Below are positions 10,078-22,300 of a stretch of 64,000 nt of DNA, in pieces. Source of the stretch: Termitomyces sp. T153 (taxonomy: Eukaryota > Basidiomycota > Agaricomycetes > Agaricales > Lyophyllaceae). The number at the start of each line of letters is the position of its first letter. Position 1 is the first letter of the stretch. Under the pieces are notes generated by a model. The model saw only the letters and a list, made by a program, of their open reading frames with translations, was not told where the DNA came from and searched no databases. The DNA lies in NCBI GenBank assembly GCA_018296165.2, contig JACKQL020000044.1, positions 405,129-469,128 on the forward strand, read 5' to 3'. The position numbers were made by a program, and so were the translations under genes.

Positions 10078-12220
10078 ATGGCGCCGCCCTCAACTCTGTT
10101 CTCGATTGGCCTCGGCACAGTTATTATCTTTTGGGCCAGGTGTTACTTTTCAAAGAAACATCCACCGTTGCCGCCAGGACCTCTGGGGGACCCCATCATA
10201 GGCAACGTTCGCTCGATACCCTCGGATGATCAGGATCTCTTCTTTTATGAACTTGGGAAAAAATATGGTGCGTTAAGTCTACTACTATCTCATCCAAAGA
10301 TTCATCAGAAAGCAGGAAGCGTCTCATACCTAAGCGTTCTTTGCCAACCATTTATTGTGTTAAATAGCGTAGAAAGCGCTGTCGAACTTCTGGACAAGAG
10401 GGGCACAAATTACAGTGGAAGACCTAGATTTCCGCTGACAGAAGTGTCCGTCGTTTTCTTCCCTGCATTCTTGTTGGTCTATATGGCCGATTATATTCTG
10501 TTCATTAGGATAGGTTTTAGGCAGGCTCTCGTTTTTCTGAACTACGGAGCCGACTTTAGGTTACATCGAAAGATGCTACAGAAGTACTATGCTAAAGATA
10601 AGATTCTGCCGCATCGTCGAATCCTTATTCAAGAGGCCCGTATCCTAGTTCAAAACCTTGCTTCAAAACCTCAAAATCGGGAAATCATACTCCTGCGGTA
10701 TTATTTGCTCTCATTCTCCTATATCGTAACCATAAGGCCTAATTACTTTTGTGCCCTAGTTTCTCTACCGCGATCATCATCGCAGTTTCCTATGGACATC
10801 GAATTAAAGATGATGATGATCCTTACCTCAAAGTCGCTGATGACATGTGTCGCCTCGCAGTTCCCACTATCACCCCTCCCGAAGGCACAGTTGTTGACAT
10901 CTTACCGTGGCGTGAGTAAAATGTAATAAATTATATTTATAGATCCCTTGACAGACGCTTTACTAGTTCAACATTTTCCGTCATGGTTCCCTGGTACTTA
11001 TCATGTGAACCGTGCCAAAGAAGCAAGGAAATATGTTCGCCGCCTCTACGAGTACCCGTACAACGATGTTAAAAGAAAACTTGTTCGTTTATAAGTTCTT
11101 TCAATAACAGTGGCATGTCTTCACAACTATCTCAGGCGGACGGGACCGCAAAGCCCTCATTTCTCGCAACCCAGCTCGAGGAACTCCAGAATGGCGAAAT
11201 AGATGCTGGTGTCACCATCGAACATATTCAGGGTGCTTCGGCGATCACGTATGTTGCAGGCTCAGAGACAGTGTGTGAATTTATCCGATTGGGCAGCATC
11301 TAGTATTGACAACAGTTCCGAAGACGTCTTCTACGTTGTCCATCTTCATTTTTGCGATGCTCCTCTATCCGGAATGTCAAATCAAAGCCCAGGAAGAAAT
11401 CGACAGAGTGATAGGATCTGGTCGTCTTCCTGAGTTCAGTGATCGCGAGTCACTACCGTACGTCGAAAGTGTTTTACAAGAAACACAAAGGTAACTCTTC
11501 CACAACTGTGCGAGTTGTATAACTGAAGTGGATCAGATGGCATCCCACTGTCCCAATGGGTCTGTCCTGCTGATCGCTCTCCTACTAGTCAGTATCACTA
11601 ATACACTTAATCAGGCGTACCTCACTATTCCATAGAAGATGATGTATACAACGGTATGTTTATACCAAAAGGTTCTATTATAATCGCAAACGCGCGGTAT
11701 GTACCGCTTGCACACTGTCGATATGTTTTGGCTCTACTCATATTACGTTGACAGGGGGATGACATTGGATGAAAATGTCTACTACGAACCCTTCATGTTT
11801 AATCCCGATCGATTTTTCCCAAAGCCCATCGGCCGTGGAGAGCCACACCCTCCCACCAGCTTTGGCTTTGGGCGTAGGTTAGTCGCCAGCCAACGCCGAG
11901 ATTAACGGTTTAAACGTATATGACTCCCAACAGAATTTGTCCCGGCCGCTACCTTGCAGACGACAGTCTCTGGATTGCTATGGCTACAATTTTAGCCACT
12001 CTTTCGATATCCAAAGCGATCGGGGCGGATGGGAAGGAGATAACGCCTGAACTGAAGTTCGATTTGGGAGTAACAAGGTCGGTGTTTTCTGCGAAGTGCT
12101 GCTAAACCCGTTGAATCATCTTCTGATTACAGCCAACCACATCCGTTCGACGCTGATATCCACCCGAGGAACGCGATCGCTGGATCTCTCATTGCACAGG
12201 TCATGAATGAGATTAATTAG
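10078..12220 (+). CDS. Cytochrome P450 monooxygenase (P450-1)
   Basis: This is a haem-thiolate monooxygenase of the fungal microsomal type. It has an N-terminal membrane anchor (residues about 5-22), then the proline hinge PPLPPGP. The I-helix motif AGSET is near 11255-11270, the K-helix ETQR near 11480, MFNPDRFF follows, and the haem loop FGFGRRICPGRY spans the intron at 11878-11933. My exons are 10078-10267, 10316-10445, 10509-10697, 10760-10911, 10967-11082, 11136-11270, about 11316-11490, 11537-11559, 11615-11696, 11755-11877, 11934-12077 and 12133-12220, giving about 515 residues. No internal stop was found. The one unresolved point is the junction after AGSET, where the obvious 45-nt intron leaves the frame one base off, by a lost base or an unusual donor. 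The substrate is unknown; the neighbourhood suggests a terpenoid. Confidence 0.8.
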
Positions 12221-12759
12221 TGCCGTCGTTGTTTTCTGCATTGGTTGCTGACACTCGGATCCACCCGTTCTTCGTTAGAGTATATATTATCGTCACACAT
12301 TGTGTACTTAGATTGCTTGATTAATTGTTGCTATAGGTAAATCCATACAAGAACATTGGCATGAAAGTTTCCAGTTATGACCCTGCCCGTGTCAAAACTA
12401 GTATACTTGCTTCGGCTTTGCAAGCGAAGCGTTCATCAGTTACAGTGAATCGAGTCTGGAGAATAAACTTCGTTGTTAAATGGTACAGGCATTACGCCTT
12501 TGTTGAGAATTTATTCATCCTTCAATCTACACTGATATCTCCAGTGTCTAGATGAATGATTAATCTTATGTTACTGGTACTCTTAAGCATCCCTGATCAA
12601 TGTAGCAGGGTCCTTCCGACGAGGCTTTATGACACAGATACATTGTCTCTTCCATGAGAGTTGGGGTAAAGCATTGACAAGTCACAGTTCCTGATTTGTT
12701 TGGGAAGTCAGAACAAGCCTCACAAATCAGTACTAAAACTCAAATCATTTTCTCTTTCA
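12221..12759. other. Intergenic; no gene seen
   Basis: This stretch follows the stop of P450-1. Short ORFs occur (for example at 12361), but none has recognisable composition or homology. I see no support for a gene. Confidence 0.45.
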
Positions 12760-13110
12760 CAAAGTTGAACGGCACATCGCGCATCGCAAGGAGATCTTAT
12801 CGAGCTCCAGGAGCAAGACGTTCAAATCCAGCTCCAGGAAATCAGTCTGGGATAAAACAAACTGTGAGAAAAATGAGAAACGTAATGAGAAGTACAATGC
12901 AAAAGTCATTGTTACAAGTATACTCACGACTAGGAATCAAGTCGACTATATGGGCGCCAACCACACCCGCGGCTGCAATCGTGCATACCCCCTTTGACGC
13001 ACGCAATCTGAAGAACTGTGCAAGATATTCAAGATGTCGTTTGATCTTTCCCCGTATGGAACCTTGAAGTGGAAGTGCCCAGTTGCAGCCAATTCTACAA
13101 TGATCATAGT
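12760..13110 (-). pseudogene. Inverted, internally deleted P450 fragment
   Basis: The reverse complement matches two separated parts of P450-2. Its upstream part matches 38023-38110 (GATCATTG..., through to LAQ) and its downstream part matches about 38340-38585 (GAHIVDLIPS, an intron, then a WFPGA exon and LLAMRDVPFNFVKE). The roughly 230 bp between them is missing. Neither end of a P450 is present, so this is a dead fragment lying in opposite orientation to P450-1. The plus-strand ORF over it is an antisense shadow. Confidence 0.8.
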
Positions 13111-13700
13111 CCCTTAGATTATACCTTACTTATCTAATTATTATATTTTACATATTGCACATTTTACATAATATGCTAGTGCTTACATAAGGATAGTTTT
13201 TTGTGTTCTATACTACGTACAGGAATCCTAGTGATTGGGATACTTCTGTATCTGCGTGAATGCAAGCAGATAACCTGTAACAACGTTACAGTCTAGGCAA
13301 TGGGTAACTTCTATTTATTGTATATTTAGATCCACCCTTCAAGCCAGATAGACTTTTTTCCAGGGTTGACTTCTGCTTGGAGTTTTTCCGCCCCATAACA
13401 ACATTACATTTTTTTGCAGTACCCAATGTGATACTTGTATGGAAACCCAAAGAGACCAAGTGTATCCATTCAATGTTGGAAAAATCTTCTGGGCCGGATC
13501 AAGTGGGATGAGGCCAAATCAGGTGCCTTTAGACCAGTCCAATTGTCAAGCCTGATCAGATCAGTGGTGACTGATCAGACTTCAGCCTGATTAGACACAT
13601 GGTCTGACCAGGCACTGGTTCTGATTAGGCACAAGTCTGACATGGCCTGATTAGATCAAATGATTGTGGAAAATTATTAGATGCCAGTGCTTGTATTTGA
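13111..13700. repeat. AT-rich spacer with clustered CTGATTAGAC-like motifs
   Basis: No gene is seen. At 13545-13670 the motif CCTGATTAGA/CTGATCAGA occurs at least seven times in direct and inverted orientation. This is a pattern of the kind found in subterminal regions of DNA transposons. I cannot identify a transposase or terminal inverted repeats here. Confidence 0.35.
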
Positions 13701-13870
13701 TTCACCTTGCCTTACTTACTTACTTGTACTGACTTACTTTACTTACCTGACTTACTTACTGACTTTACCTTACATTTACTTATCTTACTTACTGACTTTA
13801 CTTTATATTGACACTTACTGACCTTAGTTTCTGACTCACTGTACTTTTACTTATGTTACTTTTACTTATG
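13701..13870. repeat. ACTTACTG-type tandem repeat, left flank of element C
   Basis: This is an imperfect array of TTACTTACTGACTTTACTT-like units. The same repeat continues on the far side of element C at 27735-27800, and the last five bases here (TTATG) are duplicated there. It is the target site of element C. Confidence 0.75.
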
Positions 13871-14087
13871 TGTAATGTTTCCATAATGGTTTGCACAGCT
13901 TATGGTTCACACCTTGTAAGTCAAAACCAGTTGATAGTTCTGTCTATGAAGTATGAAGTAAGGTGCTGCCTTACATAATTAAATGTATAGTACTTTTAGG
14001 GATAGCATCATGTGATGCTATCCATATAATTAAGTAATAAGAAAACTAAGTAAGAAAGGTGAAGCAAGTAATGGTAACTCCATTACA
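13871..14087 (-). repeat. 3' LTR of element C
   Basis: This 217-bp LTR pairs with 27534-27734. It contains a perfect palindrome at 13999-14022 with 11-bp arms (GGATAGCATCA) around TG. In the partner LTR one arm carries substitutions. The purine tract lies immediately beside it at 14088-14099. Confidence 0.88.
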
Positions 14088-14099
14088 TACCTCCCTTTT
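14088..14099 (-). other. Polypurine tract of element C
   Basis: On the minus strand the sequence AAAAGGGAGGTA abuts the LTR start TGTAATGG. The position and composition are those of the plus-strand primer site of an LTR retrotransposon. Confidence 0.7.
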
Positions 14100-16200
14100 G
14101 AGTCTGTTAATGAACTCACTTCCAAGAACAAATGAAGTAAATGAGAGACAAAGAGTGGGATACGGCATCCTACCCAAGAGGGTGCACTGGAATCCAAGTA
14201 TGAATTCCTACATATCGCTGTGGTAGAACTAAGCAGTTCTACATGCACAACATATATCTCAGCATGCTGTCCAACTGTGCTGAGTGGAGAATGTGGGCTA
14301 CTCAGGCCTGTGTGTGTTGATAGTGTTTATGTGAGCACCACTAGTCACTCACTCAGCTCATTTGTCCATCTTTGAGGCCTCTGCTTCCTTGCTGCTCATG
14401 ATGTCCACTCAGCACTCTAATACAGTGTTAGCTGTATCACTGGAGCCACTGGTTCTAGCATCAGGGGCAGTAGGAGTAGCAACATTAGTTATTACCACTG
14501 CTTCAGTGGTGCTGGGGACAATTTGTGGAGTCATCACTGGTTGGGCAGTTGTGGTCAATGCAGAATCATCAATGTAGTCCAATTTCATGGACTCCTATGA
14601 AGGTGCATTGTCTGAGGATGCACCAGAGCTTAATGCTGGATTAGTAGTGGCCAAAGCCACTGATGACAATGGCCCCTCCTCAGTTGGGGCTGCACTTGTG
14701 GAGGGAGCCACTAGCAAGAGTGTCTTTGCTGGCACCATCATGGCTCTCACTTCTGCAGGTCAGTGCAAGAGGTGAGTAAAGATACCCACCTCACCATAGC
14801 ACAGCCATTCAGCTATACTGAGGGGTGAGTGGCCTCTACTCTCATGGATTTGGAAGAGAGCATGTAGAGGTACTCCCTGTCACCAGCAGTGGGAGCATAC
14901 CACCCATTGTACCCCTGTACAGTGGGGGGTATTCCAATGGTTAAGAGTCAACAAAGGTGTTCATTGTCAACTCACATGAACACTAACACTAAGTGGTGCC
15001 TTATGAGTTGAGGATTCCTCAACAAACACAGATAGCTCAGTGCAAGCCTTCTTTGCCTCTGGAGGATTTGGAGGGAGGCAACATGCTTCCCCTTCCCCAA
15101 TGCTGAACAAAAGAGTCCATCTGGGCCTCATCCTTGATTTTGAACAATGGCAAGTTCATTCAGAACTTGAGCCAGTGCAAGTTGCACTACAGAGTTCTCA
15201 AGGACATCAGCACCAATGTTCTCTAGCACTCCAGCGTTGTGCAGTGGCTAGAGCAGTAGAGCAATTTGCTCATCTGAGGTGGTGGAAGGCTCATGCTCTT
15301 CAGCTTTGCCCTTGCCCTTCTGCTTTACAGAGAAGTGTCACCTAACCATCTTCTAGGTGGTTGACAAGAGAGTGCTACTTGTGCCAGTGCAGAAGATGAC
15401 ATTGCAGTTGCCTTACCTTTGCCTTTGCTAGTCAAGGTGGCCTATGGTTACTCTGATATGCTGGAAGATGCAGAAGGCACATCAAAAGTATGTGCCAATG
15501 TAAGTAGCAGCAGATATGACTGCCTAGGAGATGCCAACAACTCCATCAGAGCCATAATCAACTCTGAGCCCTCATTGTCACCTTCTCTTGCCTCTGCTGA
15601 TGATGCTGCAGGGACAGAGATCCTTACTTGTGAAGATATTGTGGCAGGTTGTTGTTGTTGACCTGCCATGCCCATTGTACAGCTGAGGCTGACCATTGGA
15701 GGTGGGGCCACAGTAAATTGTGGCACTACATATTGTTGGAACTCCTGGGACCACACTAGTAGTGTGGCCACAGTATATTTCCAAAGTTGGATTGAGGGGG
15801 GGCCAGTGGTCTCCCACATCCTCTTCCTGCTCCTTGAGGAGGAACTTGTGTTCCCCCATGCCCTCTGCCTGCTCTGCCTCATTGCAGGAGCACACTGCAT
15901 CCCCATGCTGGCAACTGTTGCATTGCCACTGTGTAGCTAAGTGGGGCCACATCTCCTGGCAACACTGACAGTCCTCTGCTTATAGGACTTGTGTGTCTAT
16001 GAGCTGGGGCTGCTCTTCTCATTGTTGGGAGTGCTATGTTCCCTGGCACTAAGCCTCCTGCCAGTGCAGCAAAGCCACCAAAGCCAGGGAGTGCACTGCT
16101 CCCTGATCCTCCTCCTTTTGAGCTCTGTCCAGAGCTCATCAGACAACTTGGCAGATCTAGATCTGCCTCACTAGCTTGTTTCTTTTTCTTGCCCATGGGA
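14100..16200 (-). pseudogene. Third reading region of element C (Lys-start, Cys cluster)
   Basis: Downstream of the integrase on the same strand as pol, a reading frame starts at 16196 with MGKKKKQASEADLDLPS. It runs through a Gly/Ser/Ala-rich segment. In a shifted frame (about 15985-15890) it continues into a cysteine cluster with the pattern CxCC, then CxxC, then CxC, followed by an acidic Glu-rich stretch. Below 15.4 kb the frames are badly broken. Plus-strand ORFs at 14362-14775 are low-complexity and probably shadows. The cluster could bind metal or nucleic acid, as zinc-knuckle-like modules do. I do not recognise the family. Confidence 0.4.
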
Positions 16201-16347
16201 CAAGGAGTCTCCTTGTAAAGTTAGTGTGTAGCATCAACGATGTGAGAGAAGACAAAGTTCAGTTGGACTTTGTGCTCAGCTAAAAAATTGGCTGACATAA
16301 TTATTGATGGCCACCAGCACAGTGGCCTATTAACCTTCTGGAATAAG

Positions 16348-17511
16348 TCAAGTTGACTTAGACCTTCTAGCCAACTGTGCAGGGCACTGCATGCCCTGCA
16401 ACTTGAGATATCTGTCAAGGGCTGCCAGGTCCTTGCAGGTCTTGAGAGACTCCCAAGTGGTGTCCCCAAGACTCCAACAAACCTCAAATTTGAGGTTCTT
16501 ACTATCCCAACAATGACCTACTAGATCATTGACAAACCATTCTTGGTTGTCTGAGGTGCCAAAGTTGTAAGGCTCTGGCATCACCCTATTGGAAAACAGT
16601 GTGTTGTTGCTGACCTTATGCAGTTGCAGCAACAATATATGGAACTTAGGGTGTAATCTTGGTTCCTGGAGTGCCATGGGCAACTCTAATATATAGTTGG
16701 ATGTCTCATTGTAGGCCTTCAGAATTCTATACAGCCAAACCCACTTTGAGCAGAGCTTTCTTGCTCTGCCTTTATGCAGGTTGAGATTTTTTGTTGAAAG
16801 GTACACCAATGCACATTTCTTGAGGTCAGGATCAGGCCTGCAATGTGAGTTGGCCATGCACATCTCTCAGATGCATGCCTCAATCATTGTGTCATGTGCC
16901 ACTGCCAAGTTCTTTAGAGTTTGGCAGGCAAATTGCTAGATTCCTCTTGAAATTTCAGTGTCTGACCTAATTACCCATATCATAGATGGCATGTACCCAC
17001 CATTCAACTCAAACAGTGCAAATTGTGTCATCTCAGACATACTTGTGTTTATCATGAGTTCTGTTAAGTCTATACAACTAAACCAATCTTTTTGGTCTGG
17101 TTGTACCACCATACAAAGGATCTGGCCAATGTTTCTATTGGCACATTTAGTCTGACCATCTATCTGTGGATGAAACAATGTAGACATTAGGAGCTTTGCT
17201 CCTAACAGCTTGTGTAGTTCGTGCCACCATTTGGATGTGAACTTTGAGTCTCAATCACTGATAATTGAGCTTGAGAGGCTGTGTAGCCTCACAATCTTAC
17301 ACATGTAAATCTAGGACAGCTGCAATGCTGTCATGATAGTGTGCACCAGAATAAGGTGCAGCATGCTTGTCATCTGACATATAACTACTTTTAGGTAGTT
17401 ATACTCTTTAGACTCAGGGAATCCCTTGCTGTCATTACTGGCAGCAAGTACTTGTGCCTCCTCATAACAAATGCTGTGACAATTGTGCATTTGCCTACTT
17501 CTATGGCATTT
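16348..17511 (-). pseudogene. Integrase and chromodomain-like tail of element C
   Basis: The minus strand reads the integrase core near 17430-16940 (EYNYLKVVICQMTSM, then LGAKLLMSTLFHPQIDGQT, then IGQILCMVV). It continues with the C-terminal barrel near 16690 (LPMALQEPRLHPKFHILLL) and a chromodomain-like end near 16510-16400 (FEVCWSLGDTTWESLKTC, DRYLKL). Several stops occur. The region is cut at 17511, where the nested family-B element begins. The N-terminal zinc-binding part is only partly present. Confidence 0.8.
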
Positions 17512-17832
17512 CCACAGCTTGTTTAACATCTCTGGAGCTTGTTTCAGAGCCATGGAGATCTCTAGAGAACTGTAGAACTCTCCATATTACCTCACCAATC
17601 ATTGTTCTAGGGTTAGGACTAGCTCCAGCTTCCTGTACAGCAGTTCTCATGCTTCTGTCACTCACTGATGCACTGTGCTAAGAAGCAGGAATCCTTAGAC
17701 TTGTTCTCTTTGGATTCCCCTCTAGTAGGTGACTAGGTACTGATTATATTGTAGTCTACTTGCTAATATACTTTAGATTCTCCTCTGCTAGCTGTGTGTT
17801 TCAGATCTGCTGCCCTGGAGGTTGCCCTTATA
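17512..17832 (+). repeat. 5' LTR of B1, start missing
   Basis: Homology to the other family-B LTRs begins at ACAGCTTGTT and ends GTTGCCCTTATA, where other copies end TTACA. It is followed by GCAGAACAA, also seen directly after the LTR at 30298, which marks the LTR/internal boundary. Confidence 0.82.
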
Positions 17833-17899
17833 GCAGAACAAATCTCCTAAAACTGGTCTGGAAGCCCCTCATAGCTGCAAGAAATCTCTGAGCCACTAT

Positions 17900-19140
17900 C
17901 TGTTGCTTCTCCACTAGGATTAAGTACCACAGAGTTCTATGTCTCAGCTTGCCAGCCTAGACACCCCCTCAGAGGCCCTGGCCTTCCAGAACAAAGCCTG
18001 GACCCATCTGCTACACTTAGAAATCAGGTGCAATTAACACAATCATCTTTCATCCACTACACAATTGAACTCTCCACCCTCTGTCAAATCACAGATCTTA
18101 TCTCCCAATTGCTCCAGGCACTGCTTGAACACCTGCCTCCTATGTCCACACCTCCCTCATCTATAGGACTAGGCCTGACTGCTTCTGCACCCATCCCCAC
18201 AGCTCTAGTGATCCTATAGCCACAGATTTTATGCCTTGTACTACCAGATGCATACAATGGTGCTTGTTCTGGCAGATAACATTTCCTCCAATTCTGCCTC
18301 ACACTCCAATGTGTTCAAAATAGCCTGGGTACTGTCATACAGAAAGATTGGACATGCCTCCACCTACACATTATGAGTTTTCTGTTACTCTGGAAGCATT
18401 GGAAGTTTCCTGTACTGGGCTGCCTTCAAGAAGGACTTCCATGCAGAGTTTTTCCCACTATATCTTGCCAAAAGTGCTGGCTTGATGCTATGTGACAGGG
18501 AGCAATATGGGCAAGGAAAGTGTATGCTGAATGAGTACATTGACTCCTTCCAGGCACTGGTTGAGCAAGCTGCCTACCTCTATAGCCTTCAGTTATGCTT
18601 CACAATTCAGGATGGCCTGCACTCTGCACTGGTAGAATGCATTGACAATCTTGCAGAGGGCTACCCAGACAATAAAAGGATTGTGTCATAGTATGAGGTG
18701 GCCCAGGATCAGTAGCAACTCATAGAGATCCAGAGAGAGCTCCACCGCCCACATCCCATGCTGCACCCAACTCTGGTTGTTAGCCTTCACCACCCTATAC
18801 CTGCTTGCCCAATGCCTGCCCCTACTCTGGCCATCCCTGCAACATGCCCCCTGCCACTGGGTATTTCCAGGGACATGGATGCAGCTAGACAGCTCTATGC
18901 TGTGCCACTACTGTGCCAGAGATGCCAGAAGCCTAGGCACTTTGCACAACACCACTGCCTCTTGAGTCTGGAGGTATATTACCTCTCTACAGCAGAGCAG
19001 GAGGAACTTCTCCTGCAACTGCTGGCTGCAAAGGATGCTGCCAAAGCTCTATTACCAGATAAGCTAACACCAGAGTTGACCCTAAAGGAGACTAGCATGT
19101 GCATGTCACTCCCAGAGCTGGAGGAAGATTTTTAGTTGAG
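17900..19140 (+). pseudogene. Gag of element B1
   Basis: The region contains a gag core (for example 18482-18691, YGQGKCMLNEYIDSFQALVE and SALVECIDNLAEG). A Pro-rich linker follows, then a zinc-knuckle-like stretch CQRCQKPRHFAQHHC near 18910-18955. Frames are broken at several points, for example the TAG near 18689 and another near 18714. The same protein is recognisable in B2 at about 30.4-31.5 kb. Confidence 0.75.
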
Positions 19141-19369
19141 CAATGGATGAGATGTATGCCTCTTGCTGAATGCTAATAGATTCTCATGCCTGTTGTTAGA
19201 AAATGAAATTGCCTTTTCAGATGCCTCTTATTCTAAGACAGAAGAACCTCAATGTTCCCCTCCAGACATACAAATACCAACTCCAGAGCCCTGCCAAACT
19301 CCCCAGCACCTGCTAGGCTTTGCTAGCACTGCCCTTTCTGGGTGCATCAAATGCCCTGATAGTACATAA

Positions 19370-22300
19370 TGACTTCAAGCCCATCTGCCAACTCCCTGCA
19401 TCTTGACATGGAAATAGAGACTACAGATGCCCAGCAAACCTGCAGAGTCACTGCTCTTTGAGATAGCAGAGCAATGGAACTATTCTTAGACTCAGAGTTT
19501 GTCAAGTGCCATGGCCTGACTATGCAGCCCCTCTCCAAGCCCATTCTAGTCTATAACATTGATGGAACACCCAACAAAGCAGGTACCATCAGCTCTGTAG
19601 TCAACCTTGTCCTCCGTTATTGGAACCACATGGAGCATGCTGTTTTTGCCATTACCAGTTTGGGTAGGCAGAACATGATTCTTAGTCTCACATGGCTCCA
19701 CAAGCACAACTTCAAAGTAGATTGAACTCAGGGAAAGGTAACTATGAGAAGGTGCCCTCAAAAGTGCCCTGCATGTGCCGCTAAGGACAGGAAAGAACAC
19801 TAGGCTCAAGTTTGAGAGCATACAGCCATCCACACATGTTGCATTGGGCCTCTCCCCTTTGCCAATCTGGACCTGTTGGATCTCCTGCCTCTGGCATTCC
19901 ATTGTGGAGAGGCCCTCTACAAGAACAACTGCAGTAGTGGCAGATTCCTAGAGGAGGAACGTGGAGAGGAGTTTGCTGGCATACATGAGCTAGAGTTCCC
20001 AGACAAAGTGGTAGAGGTGGGAGACTGGATCTACACTACTGCCATACACTTGCTCCCCTCTGTTGCAAATATCCAGGCTATCCAGACCACATCTTAGCAG
20101 TTGGCCCAGGTATTTGCTGCTGATGCCATGCCCTGAGAGTTCTGGGATGTAGTACCCCCCTACCTCCATGTGTTCAAGAATGTTTTCTCCTTATTTGACT
20201 TGCTTCCAGAGTGCAAACAGTGGGACCATGCCATTGAACTACTGCCTGATTCCATGCCCTTCAGCTGTAAGGTCTACCTGCCAGTGCCTAGGGAGCAGGA
20301 CAAGCTTAATGCCTTCCTACAAGAGAACCTGGACTCTAGTTGCACATGCTCTTCCAAGTCTCCAATGGCTTCTTCTATCTTCTTTATCAAGAAGAAAGAT
20401 GGCTTGCTGTGACTGGTCCAGGATTATTGGGTTCTCAATGCTATGACAGTGAAGAACCACTACCCCCTCTCCCTCATTTCCAAGCTCATCAACAACTTCT
20501 GGGGTGCACACTACTTCATTGAACTGGATGTCTGGTGGGGCTACAACAACATGCATATTCAGGAGGGAGATGAATGGAAGGCCACCTTCCAGACCAACCA
20601 GGGATTGGTTGAACCTCTTATTATGTTCTTTGGACTCACCAACAGCCCAGCCACCTTCCAGACAATGATGAATGACATCTTCCAAGACCTCATTGCAGAG
20701 GGTGTAGTGTGTATATATCTTGACAATATTCTCATCTACACCAAAATGCTGGAAGAACACCACTGAATCACTCACTTTGTCTTGGAACATCTCTGCTAGC
20801 ACCAGCTCTACCTCAAACCAGAGAAGTGCAAGTTTGAGCAGACCTGGATTGAGTATCTTAGCCTGATCATCTCATAGGTCTGTTCTCCTCTTACCAAACA
20901 ATAACTTCCCTTTCCAAGTAGAAGCTGACAGCTCCAACTTTGCCACTGGAGCCATTCTTTTATAGCAATCACTAGAGGATGGAAAATGGCATCTGGTGGC
21001 CTTCTACTCCAAGAGCCTAAATGTGGTAGAGCAGAACTATGAGATCTACAACAAGGAGATGCTAGCCATCATCTGGTCATTCAAGGAGTAGCAGCACTTT
21101 CTGGAAGGCATGCAGCATAAGTTTGAGGTCTGGACAGAGCATAAGAACCTCAAATACTTCCAGACAGCCAAGAAGCTCAACCATCAACAAGCCCAATAGT
21201 CTCTTTACCTAGCCAGTTTTGACTTCTTGTTGCACCACAAGCTTGGCTGGAGTATGGGGAAACTAGATGCCCTGTCCTGGAGAGCAGACTATGGCACAGG
21301 GAGGAGGACAACAGGAGGAGGACAACAGCAACATTGTGCTCTGCCCCAAACTATTTGCAATCTAAGCTATGGAAGGTCTAGCCATCCAGGAAGCAGAAGT
21401 AGACATCCTCCAGGACATCTAGCATGGAAATTAAGATGGTTAGCAGGAGGAACTCTTTGCTCAGGAAGCTTAGGCATTGAAATTGGAGTGCACCACTGGC
21501 ACCCAGTCTGTCTGCACAGACAAATGGGCCTTCAGGATGGGATCTTGGCCTTCAGGAATTGTATCTATGTGCCTAATATTCTAGAGCTTTCCTAGATGAT
21601 TGAAGAGCAATACCACAACTTCTGCACTGCTGGGCACCCCAGACAATGGAAAATGTTGGAGCTAGTCTCATGGAACTACTGGTGGCCCCAGATGTCCCAG
21701 TATATTGGGTCTTACACTAGTACATGCAATCTCTGTCTCTGGACCAAGCCTCAACACTGCCCCCCTTCTGGACAGCTACACCTGCTGCCCATGCCTACAA
21801 AGCAATGGAGTGTTGCCTCCATGGACTTTATTGTAGAGCTCCCTGACACCCACAGTTATGATGTGATCATGGTAGTGGTGAACCTGTATGGCAAGTGAGC
21901 ACACTTCATTCTGACTCATACTACTTGCTCCACTATGGGTGCTGCAAAACCTGTACCAAAGGAACATCTAGAAGCTCCATGGCCTCTCTGATGCCTACAT
22001 CTCTAACTGGGGGCCACAATCCATGGAAGACTTCATCAGGGAACTCTATTGACTACTCAGTGTGAAGCTTCACACCTCTACCACCTATCATCCACAGTCT
22101 GATAGCCAGACCAAACATGTAAACCAGGAGTTGGAGCAGTACCTCTGCCTCTTGCAATGAGTGCCAGGATGACTGGGATGGGCTCCTCTCTGATGCTGAG
22201 TTCCAATACAACAACCATGTTCATGCTTCTACCCAATTCTCCCTATTCTTCCTTGACACTAGATGACACCTGTGCATGGGCTTCAAACCCTGCACCTAAC

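Noticed and set aside
12696..13067. A 123-codon plus-strand ORF
   Set aside because: It is the complement of a P450 exon fragment and matches the antisense ORF over the same exon of P450-2.
14362..14775. Hydrophobic plus-strand ORFs in element C
   Set aside because: Low-complexity Val/Ala-rich reading of the strand opposite to the element. They lack continuity with any other segment.
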